From NCBI GenBank assembly GCA_024516035.1, contig CM044967.1:1644383-1708382 (forward strand): a stretch of DNA of 64,000 bases, written 5' to 3'. Source of the DNA: Bactericera cockerelli (Eukaryota; Arthropoda; Insecta; Hemiptera; Triozidae). Of the stretch, positions 34,101 to 42,888 are shown in pieces; positions within the stretch are counted from its first letter, which is position 1; every line of letters starts with the position of its first letter. A program made the translations under genes and the position numbers. The notes below the pieces were generated by a model. It was not told where the DNA came from. It made no database searches and worked only from the letters and a program-made list of their open reading frames with translations.

Positions 34101-35664
34101 TCTTAACTTTAACCCTGTTCTATGATTTGGCCAGAGCCCAATTAACACTGTGTCCCCACATTTGAAAGGTGTGAGTCCCCAAAATTGTACTGACTTAATT
34201 TTAAAATACCTTTTATTGACCCATAAAATTGAAGCTAAGCATTTTGAAGGCCAATTAAAAATATTCTCCCAAAAGCACTTAAAAATCTCCCATGAACGTA
34301 ATCCACTTGTGGATATTTCCCTTAAGACTCCTTGGGGGAGCCTAGACCAATCGTATTTGGAGTTAATTACTTCATTTTGTGAGTATTTGGAGTTAATTAC
34401 CTTATTATGTGAAAGGCCCAAAGTAATATGAAAAACCATGCAACCACAATATTTGTGACAAAGTAAACCCAACACCATAAATACTAATGAACAGATTTAA
34501 TCATGAACACAACAAACAACTTCTGAGTGTGATAAGAGATTTAGCGTAGGAGGTTGTACAAAAGAGTAGTTGGACCACCATTTCTGTACAGTGCAGAAAC
34601 CTGGAAAGTGCAACAGGGAAATTTGAAGGTAGCTGAAATGGAAATGCTATGGTGGATGTGTTGGATAACAAGGAAATAGTGTGAGAAATGAGCGTACTAT
34701 GGTAATAGTGAAAGTGAGGATTCTAGAAAAGATAAATACAAGAAAGTAGGCTGAGATGGTTTAGATATGTAGAGCAAAGAGAGGAAAACTATGAGAACAA
34801 GAGAATTTGATATGGGTAATAAAAGAAAGAGATTGAGACCAAAGATGAGATAGAGACAAAGTTGAAGAAGACTTAAGACATAGAAAGAGATGGATAGACA
34901 GGATTCATGGAATAAATCCCAATCACAAGTAGGTTTGGTAAAAGGCAAGGTAAATGAAGAAGAATAAATCAAACTTTGCACACAATCAAATAGCTACTAG
35001 CTGATTAAGTTATTATTTAATCTATCTGTTAGTGACAAGGAAAACCACACTATGTAAGTTTTATTCTGTTATTCAACATGAATCATTGCTACTAGGAATA
35101 GGTAATACAAACACCTGAAATTCCAGCATTGAATAAAACCACCACAATAAGAATCCCAGGCCACCAACACCAAATATAAAGCCAAGAATTAACACCTATA
35201 ACAGATTTTTTTAATATAGGTTGTTATTCTTTTGAACACTGGTAAGTATATCAGTACAAGCAGAAAAGTGAAAAGTTGTCCTAGATGTCTGTATTGACAA
35301 TCAAGAGGGCAAAAATCATCATAATGCAGAGCAAGAGGTGGTTTTAAGCTAAGAAGAAATGATATCCCATGTCCCGTGGAAAAACCACTGCTGAACCTCT
35401 CCGATTCTTACCTTTTTTAGGTTGAGTCTCTGTTTTCACAACATTTTGGTTGTCTTTAATTCCATCAGTGACCTTAAGTGCAGGCTTGTTCTTGACAGGA
35501 GGAGTTTTGACTCCCTTGTTTTCTTTCTCTGCGCCCACCAAGGGCAGCTTTTTCTTCTTTTCCTCTCGCGCCTTTTCCTTTGCTTTGAGTTGTTCGAGAG
35601 GGTCCTCTTCTGCAAGGAACAGAGCGTACCTGTTTGTGACTCCTACACCGTACATATTTTCCAT
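25136..35664 (-). CDS. SERBP1: SERBP1/HABP4 (Vig2-type) RNA-binding protein, complete, 7 coding exons
   Basis: Coding exons 35664-35412, 31884-31779, 31314-31114, 30514-30410, 29634-29406, 26795-26643, 25213-25136. All introns are GT-AG, every phase joins, total 1125 nt = 374 aa. The protein opens with YGVGVTNRYALFLAEEDPLE, the hallmark N-terminus of the family; then Lys-rich linkers; an RGG box around residues 154-170; GRREYDRHTGPDK (171-184); ITLDEWK (248-254) with YNLRKPGEG (266-274), the core of the HABP4/PAI-RBP1 domain; a second Arg-Gly tract around 330-349; and the C-terminal acidic-FPSL end (EHDFPSLG). Known role of the family: mRNA- and ribosome-associated protein that occupies the mRNA channel of idle ribosomes; Drosophila relatives are vig and vig2. 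The GC-rich exons contrast with AT-rich introns loaded with transposons. Just before the ATG the sequence reads CATTTTAG/AAAATGG, so a 5' non-coding exon may exist. The stop is followed by a typical AT-rich 3' flank. Confidence 0.96.
25440..25505 (+). mobile_element. SINE family A, 3' fragment
   Basis: Only the tail is left (TACTGCTGGAATAATGAGAC, CCTAGTCGGGCAGTATT and (ATT)n). It lies in the last intron of the SERBP1-like gene. Confidence 0.75.
25545..25640 (+). mobile_element. Non-LTR retrotransposon 3' tail
   Basis: Stem AATGCCGTTGGCATT, then AGCACCGCCCT, then ATGTAAATAAAACTTGATCC. It matches the copy at 54.69 kb in its last 20 bases, so the two form one subfamily. In the last SERBP1 intron. 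Confidence 0.65.
26148..26295. mobile_element. piggyBac-like MITE (148 bp) in the last SERBP1 intron
   Basis: Ends CACGTTGATTGCCA and TGGCGATCAACGTG are inverted repeats, each flanked by TTAA (26144-26147 and 26296-26299), the piggyBac target. The interior has an inverted pair TCAGGTGAATATGCCTGACG and GTCAGGTGAATTCACCTGAC. Confidence 0.8.
26370..26617 (+). mobile_element. Non-autonomous Helitron
   Basis: Starts TCTCTATATATAAAAC and ends with a short hairpin plus CGGCTAG, inserted between host A (26369) and T (26618), which is the Helitron signature. The 3' hairpin region is CCCGTTGCAAAGCACGGG. It ends 25 bp from the splice donor of SERBP1 coding exon 6. Confidence 0.82.
26817..26870 (+). repeat. 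23-bp tandem repeat, left part
   Basis: Unit TTAAATAGATTTCATTACTA plus AAA, about 2.3 copies. The array was split by the element at 26871-28592; four more copies follow it. Confidence 0.92.
26985..28282. mobile_element. Middle element: TA-flanked hairpin transposon
   Basis: Ends CAGGGTGGGGCAAAAGTC and its complement, each flanked by TA (or TATA). Arms of ~350 bp are inverted copies, each holding TCTGGAAACCCCTGAAT and a GGGGCCGATTTT block. The TA duplication suggests the Tc1/mariner (IS630) superfamily. It is itself interrupted by the piggyBac-like element at 27339. Confidence 0.85.
27339..27639. mobile_element. Inner element: piggyBac-like MITE (301 bp)
   Basis: Termini CCCTTTCACTG and CAGTGAAAGGG are flanked by TTAA (27335-27338 and 27640-27643). 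It lies in the middle of the hairpin element, so it is the youngest of the three. Confidence 0.85.
28593..28685 (+). repeat. 23-bp tandem repeat, right part
   Basis: Four copies of the same unit as at 26817-26870, starting right after the transposon duplication. Confidence 0.92.
28768..28896 (+). mobile_element. RTE-type LINE/SINE 3' tail
   Basis: GGACATCCAGCTGTAAAAAA, GTGCCAAAACCAATCAACC, then AAGCGGGATAAGACAGAGT and an (AAG)n end. This is the well-known RTE LINE tail pattern in insects. The same tail closes the composite SINE at 37.5-37.8 kb. Confidence 0.8.
29224..29398 (+). mobile_element. Non-LTR retrotransposon 3' tail
   Basis: GGGTGGAAGAGATTGC, GGCAATAACCCCGCC, an AT-rich stretch, then CCTAATAAAGTGTAAAT. 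It directly abuts the splice donor of SERBP1 coding exon 5: its last bases are about 8 bp from the exon boundary. Confidence 0.75.
29635..30190 (-). repeat. 65-bp tandem repeat carrying copies of the exon-5 splice acceptor
   Basis: In gene sense each unit ends TTTTGTAATTTCAG followed by a CCTRTGG-like start of exon 5 and CTGCAGTTTT. Besides the real acceptor at 29635-29636 there are lookalikes at 29700-29701, 29765-29766, 29853-29854 and 30151-30152. The array is split by a family B SINE. Confidence 0.85.
29871..30082 (-). mobile_element. SINE family B
   Basis: Full reverse copy, from ACTCTTTAGTGGAAGG (tail) to the tRNA-like head (GGGATTCGGACCAACGGATC, GACTAGCGCGTTATCCAC). It is inserted in the 65-bp tandem array of SERBP1 intron 4. 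Confidence 0.9.
30814..31042. mobile_element. hAT-type MITE (229 bp) in SERBP1 intron 3
   Basis: Ends CAGCGATTCCCAACC and GGTTGGGAACCGCTG, with an exact 8-bp duplication GTCTATAG (30806-30813, 31043-31050), diagnostic of hAT. The right half holds four GC-rich 22-bp direct repeats (GGCCCAGTAGCGAGCTGCCC). Confidence 0.93.
31378..31572 (-). mobile_element. SINE family A, diverged copy
   Basis: Reverse copy in SERBP1 intron 2, with the tail (GTCCxATTxTTCCAGCAGTAAG, ATTATTATCTGG) and an eroded head (GGGTTTCCAACCTGCAACCTC). Confidence 0.75.
32488..32850 (+). repeat. Dispersed repeat with an open frame (copy 1), inside SERBP1 intron 1
   Basis: 120 codons are open. The reverse complement of 36155-36600 is related over two blocks: one around GATCGACCCTATATTCATC through AACTTCCCCCGAATTCAA, and one around TTGCATATACCTACACGATC through CTGCTGGTGAGCAGGAAGGC. 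The predicted peptide resembles no family I know. The preserved frame may be chance. Confidence 0.6.
33498..33675 (+). mobile_element. SINE family B, diverged copy
   Basis: Head traces GTGGTCAAGTGGTTAATGC and GTTGGTTCAAATCCCACC, then TGCATGAGTTTTT and a degraded tail. In SERBP1 intron 1. Confidence 0.7.
34003..34140. mobile_element. Short palindromic MITE, family L
   Basis: The left end (GGATTAAATTTAAGATAAGCC) mirrors the right end (GGCTTATCTTAACTTTAACC), with GATTGGTTGAAG in the centre. Related copies lie at 44.2 and 62.55 kb. Confidence 0.7.
34550..34935 (+). pseudogene. Decayed LINE reverse-transcriptase C-terminus (RTE-like)
   Basis: Plus-strand reading gives SAETWK...LKVAEMEMLWWMCW, later a GRxRPKKRW-like basic stretch. 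This is the familiar LY-SETW / EMKMLRWMCG / RGRPKKRW layout at the end of RTE-clade proteins. Many stops and frame breaks; long dead. In SERBP1 intron 1. Confidence 0.65.
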
Positions 35665-36154
35665 TTTCTAAAATGAAGGGGCTAAACACACGGTCTGCAG
35701 CAGCGTGCGAGAAAAACTTGGACAGGAATCGAAGAAACTGTTTAAAGTTGTTGCGGAATTATCACCACACACGGTTAAGGGAAACTCCTGAACTGCAATT
35801 TGATACATAAGAGCTTGGATTGTCCATTATAATAGGATTTCTATGAAGGTTATTATAATAAATTGTGGAAAAATGTGGATACTTTTGATATTTTTGTTTG
35901 AAGAAAATTGATAGGCTTAACAGTGTTGCCGCGAAATTGGGGGAAAAATCGCCCTACATCCGGCGCAAAATTACCCTTATTAGGGAAAAATGAGAAAAAT
36001 TACCCTAGCGTCCGTTGAGCATGTTCGATTGAGATTACACTGTTGCCAAGCCTGGTTTTTCTCGATGTGGAATCAATTATTCAGACTTTTTCAATGCTGT
36101 TCATTTGCCAACGTTTCTTCCCCTCGTGTTTATTTCTGCTGTCCCAGAGAGAAA

Positions 36155-36600
36155 AGCTTATTAGCCGCCTTCCTGCTCACCAGCAGGTTGCCAAGATGAC
36201 AAAGGGTACCAGATCGTGTAGGTATATGCAAAGAAAGTTTGTTGGAATATTTATAGAGAGTTGTTTTAAGTACTTTAATCATACTTGATACAAACTGTTA
36301 GACTTCCTGTCTCGAGCCGACAGTCTAAATAAAGCACTACTATACTATATTATACTTGAATTCAGAGGAAGTTTGAATAATATATGCAGGTAAATTAGAA
36401 TGAAGTTTAATGGTGAAATGGTTGGGAGTAATGAATAGAGGGTCGATTATTTTACTAGTATAGTTTTCGTATGATTTCTTAGAATGAGGATGGATTATCG
36501 AACAATTGACTGAGAAATGGTTTTTTAGGATTCCTTCTTTGATATTGAATTCTGTTGAGAAATTCTGCATGAATAATGTAGGTAATTGTTCCTCTTAACG
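36155..36600 (-). repeat. Dispersed repeat (copy 2), split by an insertion
   Basis: Reverse-oriented relative of 32488-32850. About 100 bp in the middle (~36245-36350), ending in ACAGTCTAAATAAAGCACTA, is absent from copy 1 and looks like a separate element tail. A 76-codon frame keeps peptide-level similarity to copy 1 (IDPxFIT...HSNLPxxI). Confidence 0.6.
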
Positions 36601-36725
36601 GATTTGAAATAACAAAAGGGGGCCCGTAAGAAGCCAATTCTACATACAATAAAATATCGTCTATGACGTTCGAACTCGTGATCTTCCGAGGTAAGCGAGG
36701 ATCTTACCTTACTGGGCTATTCTTT
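36600..36725 (-). mobile_element. tRNA-like SINE fragment
   Basis: On the minus strand GCCCAGTAAGGTAAGATCC, CGGAAGATCACGAGTTCGAAC resembles box A and box B spacing. It belongs to none of the other families here and occurs once. Confidence 0.45.
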
Positions 36726-36756
36726 TGCTTTAGAGAAAAAGTGATGCGATCTAAAA

Positions 36757-37014
36757 TTAATATAGGTAGGTAATTAGGTATGCAGGAAAGGTTTCTGGTA
36801 CCAACGCCACCAATAACTCGTAAAATTGTATTTTCTCCCGTAGGAAGGTTTCAAGTTCTGGCAACGCTGGAAACACAATTCCCACATGCAAAGACCGGTT
36901 TTTTCTAGGAATGTTCTTTACACTGTATATTCTCATAACAGAAGCTCTTCCATCGACAGAAATGCCTTTAAAATGGAAATACCACTTCAATATTTCTGTG
37001 TGTTCCACATTCAA
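36757..37014 (-). CDS. Unidentified ORF (85 codons)
   Basis: The frame encodes a sequence with balanced composition (for example ILKWYFHFKGISVDGRASV and RSLHVGIVFPALPELETFL), unlike the low-complexity chance frames around it. I do not recognise it. It lies ~1.1 kb upstream of the SERBP1 start, in the same orientation. It could be a terminal exon, a fragment of a mobile element or a chance frame. The frame extends about 12 codons upstream of the ATG before a stop. Confidence 0.3.
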   Translation of the reverse strand: MNVEHTEILKWYFHFKGISVDGRASVMRIYSVKNIPRKNRSLHVGIVFPALPELETFLREKIQFYELLVALVPETFPAYLITYLY

Positions 37015-37479
37015 AAGAACAAATCCGAAAAATAGCCGGGAGTATCATTTCAGACAACTGACATCAGTGCTATCTCAATTTTTGTGAAAGGCAACACTGC
37101 TTTCATTGGGCACTTTCCAAGGAGGTTCAAATATACTAATGGAGGGAGCGCTGAAAAAATAGATTGTGTGCTTTTAAATGGATCTTGGTGGCCATTTTGA
37201 ATAAATTAATTTTAACATTTTTATACAGATTCTTAGCGTCATTTTTTAGAGATTGTAAGGTAATTTAATATGTATAAATGAGCTTGCACATGGAAGGAAC
37301 CTAAACATTTCTGGGCGTCTAAACAAGCCTTCGACCCTTAGAATATTGGGGTGGAATTATAATAGACGTTTTTATAACACCTCTTTGGCGCTAAGTCTCG
37401 AAACCAGAGCTAAGTCATGAACCCGGAAAAACAGTGGCCACTTGATTCATCTTTTTTTTTTTGGACTTACATTACTCAT

Positions 37480-37815
37480 ATTCTTCTTCTTTTACTCTGT
37501 TTTATCCTGCTTAAGCAGAGTCGACGTTGTTCAACCTCATGGATGAAGTTAGTTGGTTTTGGCACATTTTTACGGCTGGATGCCCTTCCTAACGCCAGCG
37601 ATTCTATTTGATTTAACTGGATTAGGACTAGGAATCATACCAGCTACCCACATCAACCTCACCCAGCCTGGGTAGGGCCGGAAATGCTAGCCTCATGACG
37701 TGTTCGGAGGGACCAGAATTTTCTGTGAAAAAAGTCTGCTCCAACCGGGAGTTGAACTCAGGATGTCTGGACTACGCGCTACGGGCAGTAGTCGTACCAG
37801 ACCACGGTGGTACAA
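37480..37815 (-). mobile_element. Composite SINE: tRNA-like head, shared central domain, RTE tail
   Basis: Read on the minus strand: head (GTGGTCTGGTACGACTACTG, then GAGTTCAACTCCCGG = box B), central domain (GGCTAGCATTTCCGGCC, CCCAGGCTGGGTGAGGTTGA), then an RTE-type tail (GGGCATCCAGCCGTAAAAA, GTGCCAAAACC, (AAG)n). The central domain also occurs in the 5S-headed elements at 43.7 and 46.7 kb. Confidence 0.75.
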
Positions 37816-37943
37816 ACGTCTTCGCCTGTGTTAAAAGAAGTTCAAGTTTAATGACCACAATATCATCATTCGTGCACAAAAGTATAATCCAAGGAGGTGT
37901 ATTCTATTGGAGGGTATCAACTATGCCTCTGTCAAAAAACCAA

Positions 37944-38045
37944 GGGCGAAATTAATGAACAAAATCGACAACTCAAGTCATGACTTAGCACTGGCTCTAG
38001 ATCTAGCTCCACAAAGGTATTAAAAAAATGTCCTTTAATTCCGCC
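37944..38045. mobile_element. PIF/Harbinger-like MITE, short decayed copy
   Basis: Ends GGGCGAAATTAATGAAC and TTTAATTCCGCC; the interior keeps a GACTTAGC block. It is shortened and diverged compared with the 129-bp form. A further fragment of the family lies in inverse orientation at about 37350-37400. Confidence 0.65.
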
Positions 38046-38621
38046 TTAAATGTTCATTTACTTTCTCTATCATTCTCAATTAATTATAAGTTATTTTTTA
38101 TGCAAGATCGGATGTTCTCATACTTGCAGAATGCACAGATGTAAATTTTACTATCAAGAAAGCATTTTTTGCAAATTAATAAGAATCCACCACACCAAAA
38201 AAAGAAAGAAAAAAGTAAAACATCGCGTTAGTTCACCTCTTTTACGTATTGTAGGTAGTTCAATGCATGAAGGAATCTTTTCTTTATGTTGTCATCTCGA
38301 TCGCGCTCTTCTCCTTGAGAATTGAGTTTCTTGTAGCCAACTTTTTATCATGGTGGATTTGGGGAGAAGTATTAAATAATCCAATATAAACGAAAAATAT
38401 TCAGTATCAATCTTATTTTGTTCCATAAACACAACGCGAGCTGTATCATGACGAAAATTTGATGATTCTTGACCCCATAAATTTGCGTGATTAATTTCAA
38501 TTGGAAAGAATCCAAAGTCCATAAAAGGCATGGCCGTATTTACAATTACCACTATTCCTGGTCGTTGAAAGAAGTCTATTTAGTTCCAAAGTACAGGGAA
38601 ATAGCTGTTATTTTTCAGTTA

Positions 38622-38800
38622 AAGTGTACTGGTAGTCAAGTGCGGTTAACGCGCTAGTCTGGTAATCCAACTGAATTTTTCCTCTCTGATTTGAGTCTGT
38701 GACCACATAATAATAAAACTCTGAGGGTTAGGTGGTAGAAAATGCTTTGAGCATTAACTTCGCTTGGTGGTTACCTTTCACTAAAGAGTATTAATTTATT
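38622..38800 (+). mobile_element. SINE family B with an internal deletion
   Basis: Head GTGTACTGGTAGTCAAGTG, CGCGCTAGTCTGGTAATCC, then a jump straight to the tail (CTGAATTTTTCC), so box B is lost and the copy cannot be transcribed as a full head. Confidence 0.85.
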
Positions 38801-38814
38801 ATATTAGATATTAT

Positions 38815-38930
38815 TACAAAGTTATCATATTTGTGATCACGATGTGGCATCACAATTTTACTACTCAAACTCGCCTTGCTAAATCTTTGCTCGATTTAGC
38901 TACTGAGATCGGTATTTATTGTTTACTAGT
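38815..38930 (-). mobile_element. SINE family C, 3' fragment
   Basis: Tail block in reverse (TTATCATATTTGTGATCAC, ACTACTCAAACTCGC, TAAATCTTTGC). The head is not recognisable. Confidence 0.6.
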
Positions 38931-39206
38931 CAACGCCTCAATAATCGTAGAAAGTTGAGCACTTATTTATCTATTAATAGTGTATACTATGTAATTGGGT
39001 GCTGGCTAACATTTGTAAAGCCAACACCTGTATTGTACTGCACTCTAAATAGAATATACTTATACTTCTACTTATTAACTTAATCGTCTTGATCCACCAC
39101 ATCAATGAAAAGTAAGTAAGTATTGTGACTATTGTGCAACTTTTCTGCCATCAGAGGGGAGGCATACTACGGGATGGCCAAGCGTCTACAGTAGCATTAT
39201 CATTGA

Positions 39207-39488
39207 CCTCAGTAGCTTGATCGATAAGGCGGCGGACTTGTAACCTAGAGGTCGGTGGTTTAAGTACCGGTTTCAGCGTAGATTTATTTAGGGCGGAATT
39301 AATAGACAACATGAATAACTTAAGTCGTTGGTAAGTGTCGGTTTTCCCTATCTTACACAGTACGCAATCGGTGACTTAGCGCCACAGAGGTATTATAAAA
39401 ACGTCTATTAATTCCGCCCTTAGTAAAGCAAGTTTGAGTAGTTGTGATATCACGAAAGTGATTAACACAAATATGATAACAAAAAAAA
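39207..39488 (+). mobile_element. SINE family C interrupted by a PIF-like MITE
   Basis: Head GACCTCAGTAGCTTGATCG, GGCGGCGGACTTGTAACC, GGTTTAAGTACCGG, then the MITE, then the tail GCAAGTTTGAGTAGTTGTG and AACACAAATATGATAAC. The anticodon-loop region reads CTTGTAA (TGT), hinting at a tRNA-Thr origin. Confidence 0.9.
39291..39419. mobile_element. PIF/Harbinger-like MITE (129 bp)
   Basis: GGGCGGAATTAATAGAC and GTCTATTAATTCCGCCC are inverted termini, with TTA on both sides (39288-39290, 39420-39422). It has the same length as the 50.27-kb copy. Confidence 0.92.
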
Positions 39489-39527
39489 TCGGAGCAAAAA
39501 AATATTTATTTTTTTATATACAAAAAC

Positions 39528-39706
39528 TGGGGTCTAGCTGGGGGATTATAAACAGGGAGTATTAGACCAGCATTGGCTTGGTTCTGGGATCCTTGTAATT
39601 AGCACCCTTGAAAAGACAGTGGTAAGAAGTGCTGAGTCATTCCTCCTCTGTCACTGGCTACCATCGTTCACGATGACGCCACCTTATGATGATGATGATG
39701 ATGATG
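39528..39706 (+). mobile_element. SINE family H, (GAT)n-tailed, unknown head
   Basis: Contains GCTGGGGGATTATAAACAGG, TGAGTCATTCCTCCTCTGTC, TCACGATGACGCCACC and a (GAT)n end. A 12-bp target duplication ATATACAAAAAC (39516-39527, 39707-39718) shows LINE-style insertion. Confidence 0.85.
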
Positions 39707-39790
39707 ATATACAAAAACGAACACAGTACTTCCGTTTTCTAATATTAGAAATTTATCGGAAGTTATATATTTGAGCACTACACTGTACAC

Positions 39791-41571
39791 CAGTGGTTCT
39801 CAACCTTTTGTAGCATATTGCCCCCTTTGTGAAAATTATCCCCTTCATCGCCCCCTCCTCGGTCCTCCCAATCCCCCAATCAGTAAGTTTAAAATTAGTA
39901 GGTATCCATAGTAAATAAAAACCACTTAGGTAAGTAGAAAGTAATTGAAGTCAAGAATATATTGATTGTTTAACAAACCTTACCAAACAATTTAAATATG
40001 CGTTGGTAGGTTTTTTTTGTTGTTCTTTTTGATTTTTCGGACCCGCAATAAATAGTTACTTATTGAGGATCTGAAACAGAACAAAAAGAGTAGCTAGCAC
40101 TTAAAATTTAAGTAGCGCCAGCCTAACGGCCTATATTAAAGCTATGTTTAGTTGGCTCACCACCTCCACCGATTTGAGCAGGTCTTGTTTCAACGTTTTG
40201 TAGTTATTTTGCAGTGATCTGCAGTTTCATTTTTTCGTTTTGCATCCTTACGGTTGTCGAGATATTCGAGTCACAAAGTGGTGAGCCAGCTTAACGTTAA
40301 GTTGGCTCACCACCTCCACCAATTTTAAACGTTCTTGTGGCATTCGTTAGCATTTATTTTGCAGTGATTTGCAATGAATTTTTTTCCATATCTCAAACCA
40401 TGTCGACAGGGCTGATATCCAAAAATCATACTTTGTCGAAACTGGTCGAGTGTGGTAGATATTCACAACACCTCCACACCACCACTTTGCGACTCGATAT
40501 CTCGACAACCGTCAGGTTGCAAAACGAAAAAATGAAAATGCAAATTACTGCAAAATAACTGTAAAACGTTGAAACAAGAACGGTTCAAATCGGTGGAGGT
40601 CGTGATTTAAATGTTAAGCTGGCTCAACGCCTCCACCAATTTTGCGACTCGAATATCTCAACAACCGTAAGTCGTAGAAAAAAACGGTTTGCATATTCTG
40701 AGACTGCATAAAAAATCCAAAACGTGAATACCACACTCGACCAGTTTCGACAAAGTATGATTTTTCGACATCAACCCTGTCGACATGGTTTGAGATATCG
40801 AAAAAAAAATCATTTCAAATCACTGCAAAATAAATGTTAACGAATGCCACAAGAACGGTTAAAATCGGTGGAGGTGGTGAGCCAACTTAACGTTAACCTG
40901 ACTCACCACTTTGCGACTCGAATATCTCGACAACCGTAAGGTTGCAAAACGAAAAAATGAAACTGCAAATCACTGCAAAATAACTGCAAAACGTTCAAAC
41001 AAGAACGGTTCAAATCGGTGGAGGTGGTGAGCCAACTTAAAATAGCTCTATATTAAAACGAAACAGAGTTTATATGTATTTTGTTTTATTGTTTTCGCCC
41101 ACTTCCCGCTAACTTTTTATCAATTTCTATTTGAAATTCGTAATTAGACGCGAAAATATAAACTGGGTTTCCTGGGAACAGTTGGTAACTCCCATGAGCT
41201 CCCATGAGCTCCCTTAGCTACAAATTTAAATCTTACAGAAAAAGTGCACGGGACTGCTGACTTAAGTCACTAGTCACTACGCACTGATAAAAGAAATACC
41301 GACTGTACCAAGGTTATAAGAGAAGAGGACGCTGTCACGTTACTTTTGGTTGCTGTTGATGACGTCATATTAAGCTGTTTATCTTTCCTGAATATAGTCG
41401 TTGTTGGTGCAAATGGTGACAAATTAGATAGATGATGATTAGCTTGTCAAGCCAATTCCATCGCCCCCTTATTGCCCAAAATAATTTTATCGCCCCCCGA
41501 CTGCCCAAAATGTACTCTTTGCCCCCCTAGCGCCCCCCAGGGGGGGATATCGCCCACGTTGAGAATCACTG
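39791..41571. mobile_element. hAT element (1781 bp, non-autonomous) carrying a large palindrome
   Basis: Termini CAGTGGTTCTCAACCTTT and AACGTTGAGAATCACTG (imperfect inverted repeats) with an exact 8-bp duplication CTGTACAC (39783-39790, 41572-41579). Subterminal GCCCCCT-rich repeats lie on both sides. I find no transposase frame. Confidence 0.93.
40131..41055. repeat. Nested ~925-bp palindrome within the hAT element
   Basis: Outer arms TATATTAAAGCTAT / ATAGCTCTATATTA enclose repeated modules: GGCTCACCACCTCCACC and its complement (at least six times), and GCGACTCGAATATCTCGAC with GCAAAACGAAAAAATGAAA. The modules alternate in orientation, giving hairpins within a hairpin. Confidence 0.88.
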
Positions 41572-41579
41572 CTGTACAC

Positions 41580-42400
41580 GGTAATTACCATCCTAAAGCA
41601 GTCTGAAAACGATTTTTTTCCCCTCCAAAATACATATTTGCCCATGCAATATTGTTTTTCGAGACCATAGTTACAGCCCAATGGTTCCTATACAAATGGG
41701 ATTTTATCTTTGAGACATTAATTGCATCTCATTTAGAACATGGTGGATAATTGATTGCCAAGCCCAGGTTTCAAACCCGAGATCCATGGCTCAATATTCG
41801 CACACGCTTACCAACAAGCTAGATTCTTGTCTCTGGATAATTGGATATCGCATGATAATGTATGCCTCACACTCCTCACAGTGACTTGGCGTGACCTCGA
41901 CACAGTTACCAGGGGGGTAGCACCACTAGCACCAGCTTTGTCCCGCGTGAGAGTCTGGCCACTCAGATTCAATTATTGAATATCAATTTTTCACGACCAT
42001 AATATCGAAATCTGGGCTCGGCAAATAATTAACAGCTTTGCCGAACCAATGAGTTCAAGTCAGTTAAAATAGAAAAATGTGAAGTTGAATTCTAGGAGAT
42101 TTAGTAGAGAAATGTACGGTGCTAGAAAAACAATCTAGCGTGTGAAAGACCATTGTGAGTTGTGTTTAACCTATGAGTAACTTTCCATAATTAGAAAACA
42201 CGTAATTTTCAAAGAAAATAAATTCGACATTGAAATAACATTAAAAGAGAATCTTTGACATTGGTTAAGGTACTATTATCATATCGCTAAAATTTAGCAA
42301 AGGTTTAGACTAATCACTTATCGGATCCTGAAAAAGTAGATTGAAACGTACCACCATCTTAAAAATGTATTTTAATAGAAGATTAGTTATCAATATTACC
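41580..42400. other. No gene seen
   Basis: Short chance frames only; no repeat family recognised. Confidence 0.4.
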
Positions 42401-42404
42401 TATC

Positions 42405-42575
42405 ATATTTGTGTTAATCACTTTAATATGTACAATATTTGTGTTATTCCCAAGAGTGATGTGTCAATTACTCAATCCCGCCTTATTAAACACTAGCCAT
42501 GCTTGAAACTCGATCCACCCTCTGGAAACAAGTCCGCTCCGCTATCTTAGCAATCGAGCCACTGAGCTTGGATTT
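42405..42575 (-). mobile_element. SINE family C, diverged copy
   Basis: Tail (ATATTTGTGTTATTCCCAAG, TTACTCAATCCCGCC), then a head in reverse (TTGAAACTCGATCCACCC, AGCAATCGAGCCACTGAG). Confidence 0.6.
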
Positions 42576-42888
42576 TCTAGTATAAAGATCAACGTGGTTG
42601 GTCCCCTATCATACACAAGATTATTTGTTCCATATTTAGTGTTACTTAAAATCAACTAACGCAACAACCAGTTTGCTCACATGAACTTCTGATTTGATGT
42701 ATTAAACTTTTGATCTCAATTTACATGACTGTGAACCAAGTCCTTGATAAAATAAATATAGTGGCCTAGATGGGCCGGGTGAAAGTACTACTAGACAATC
42801 TGGACTGGTATTATCTAAGCGCGAGGCAGTGCGATAAGCCAAGCTCGAAACTGTTATAACTATTACATGGAACTATTAACTATGGAAA

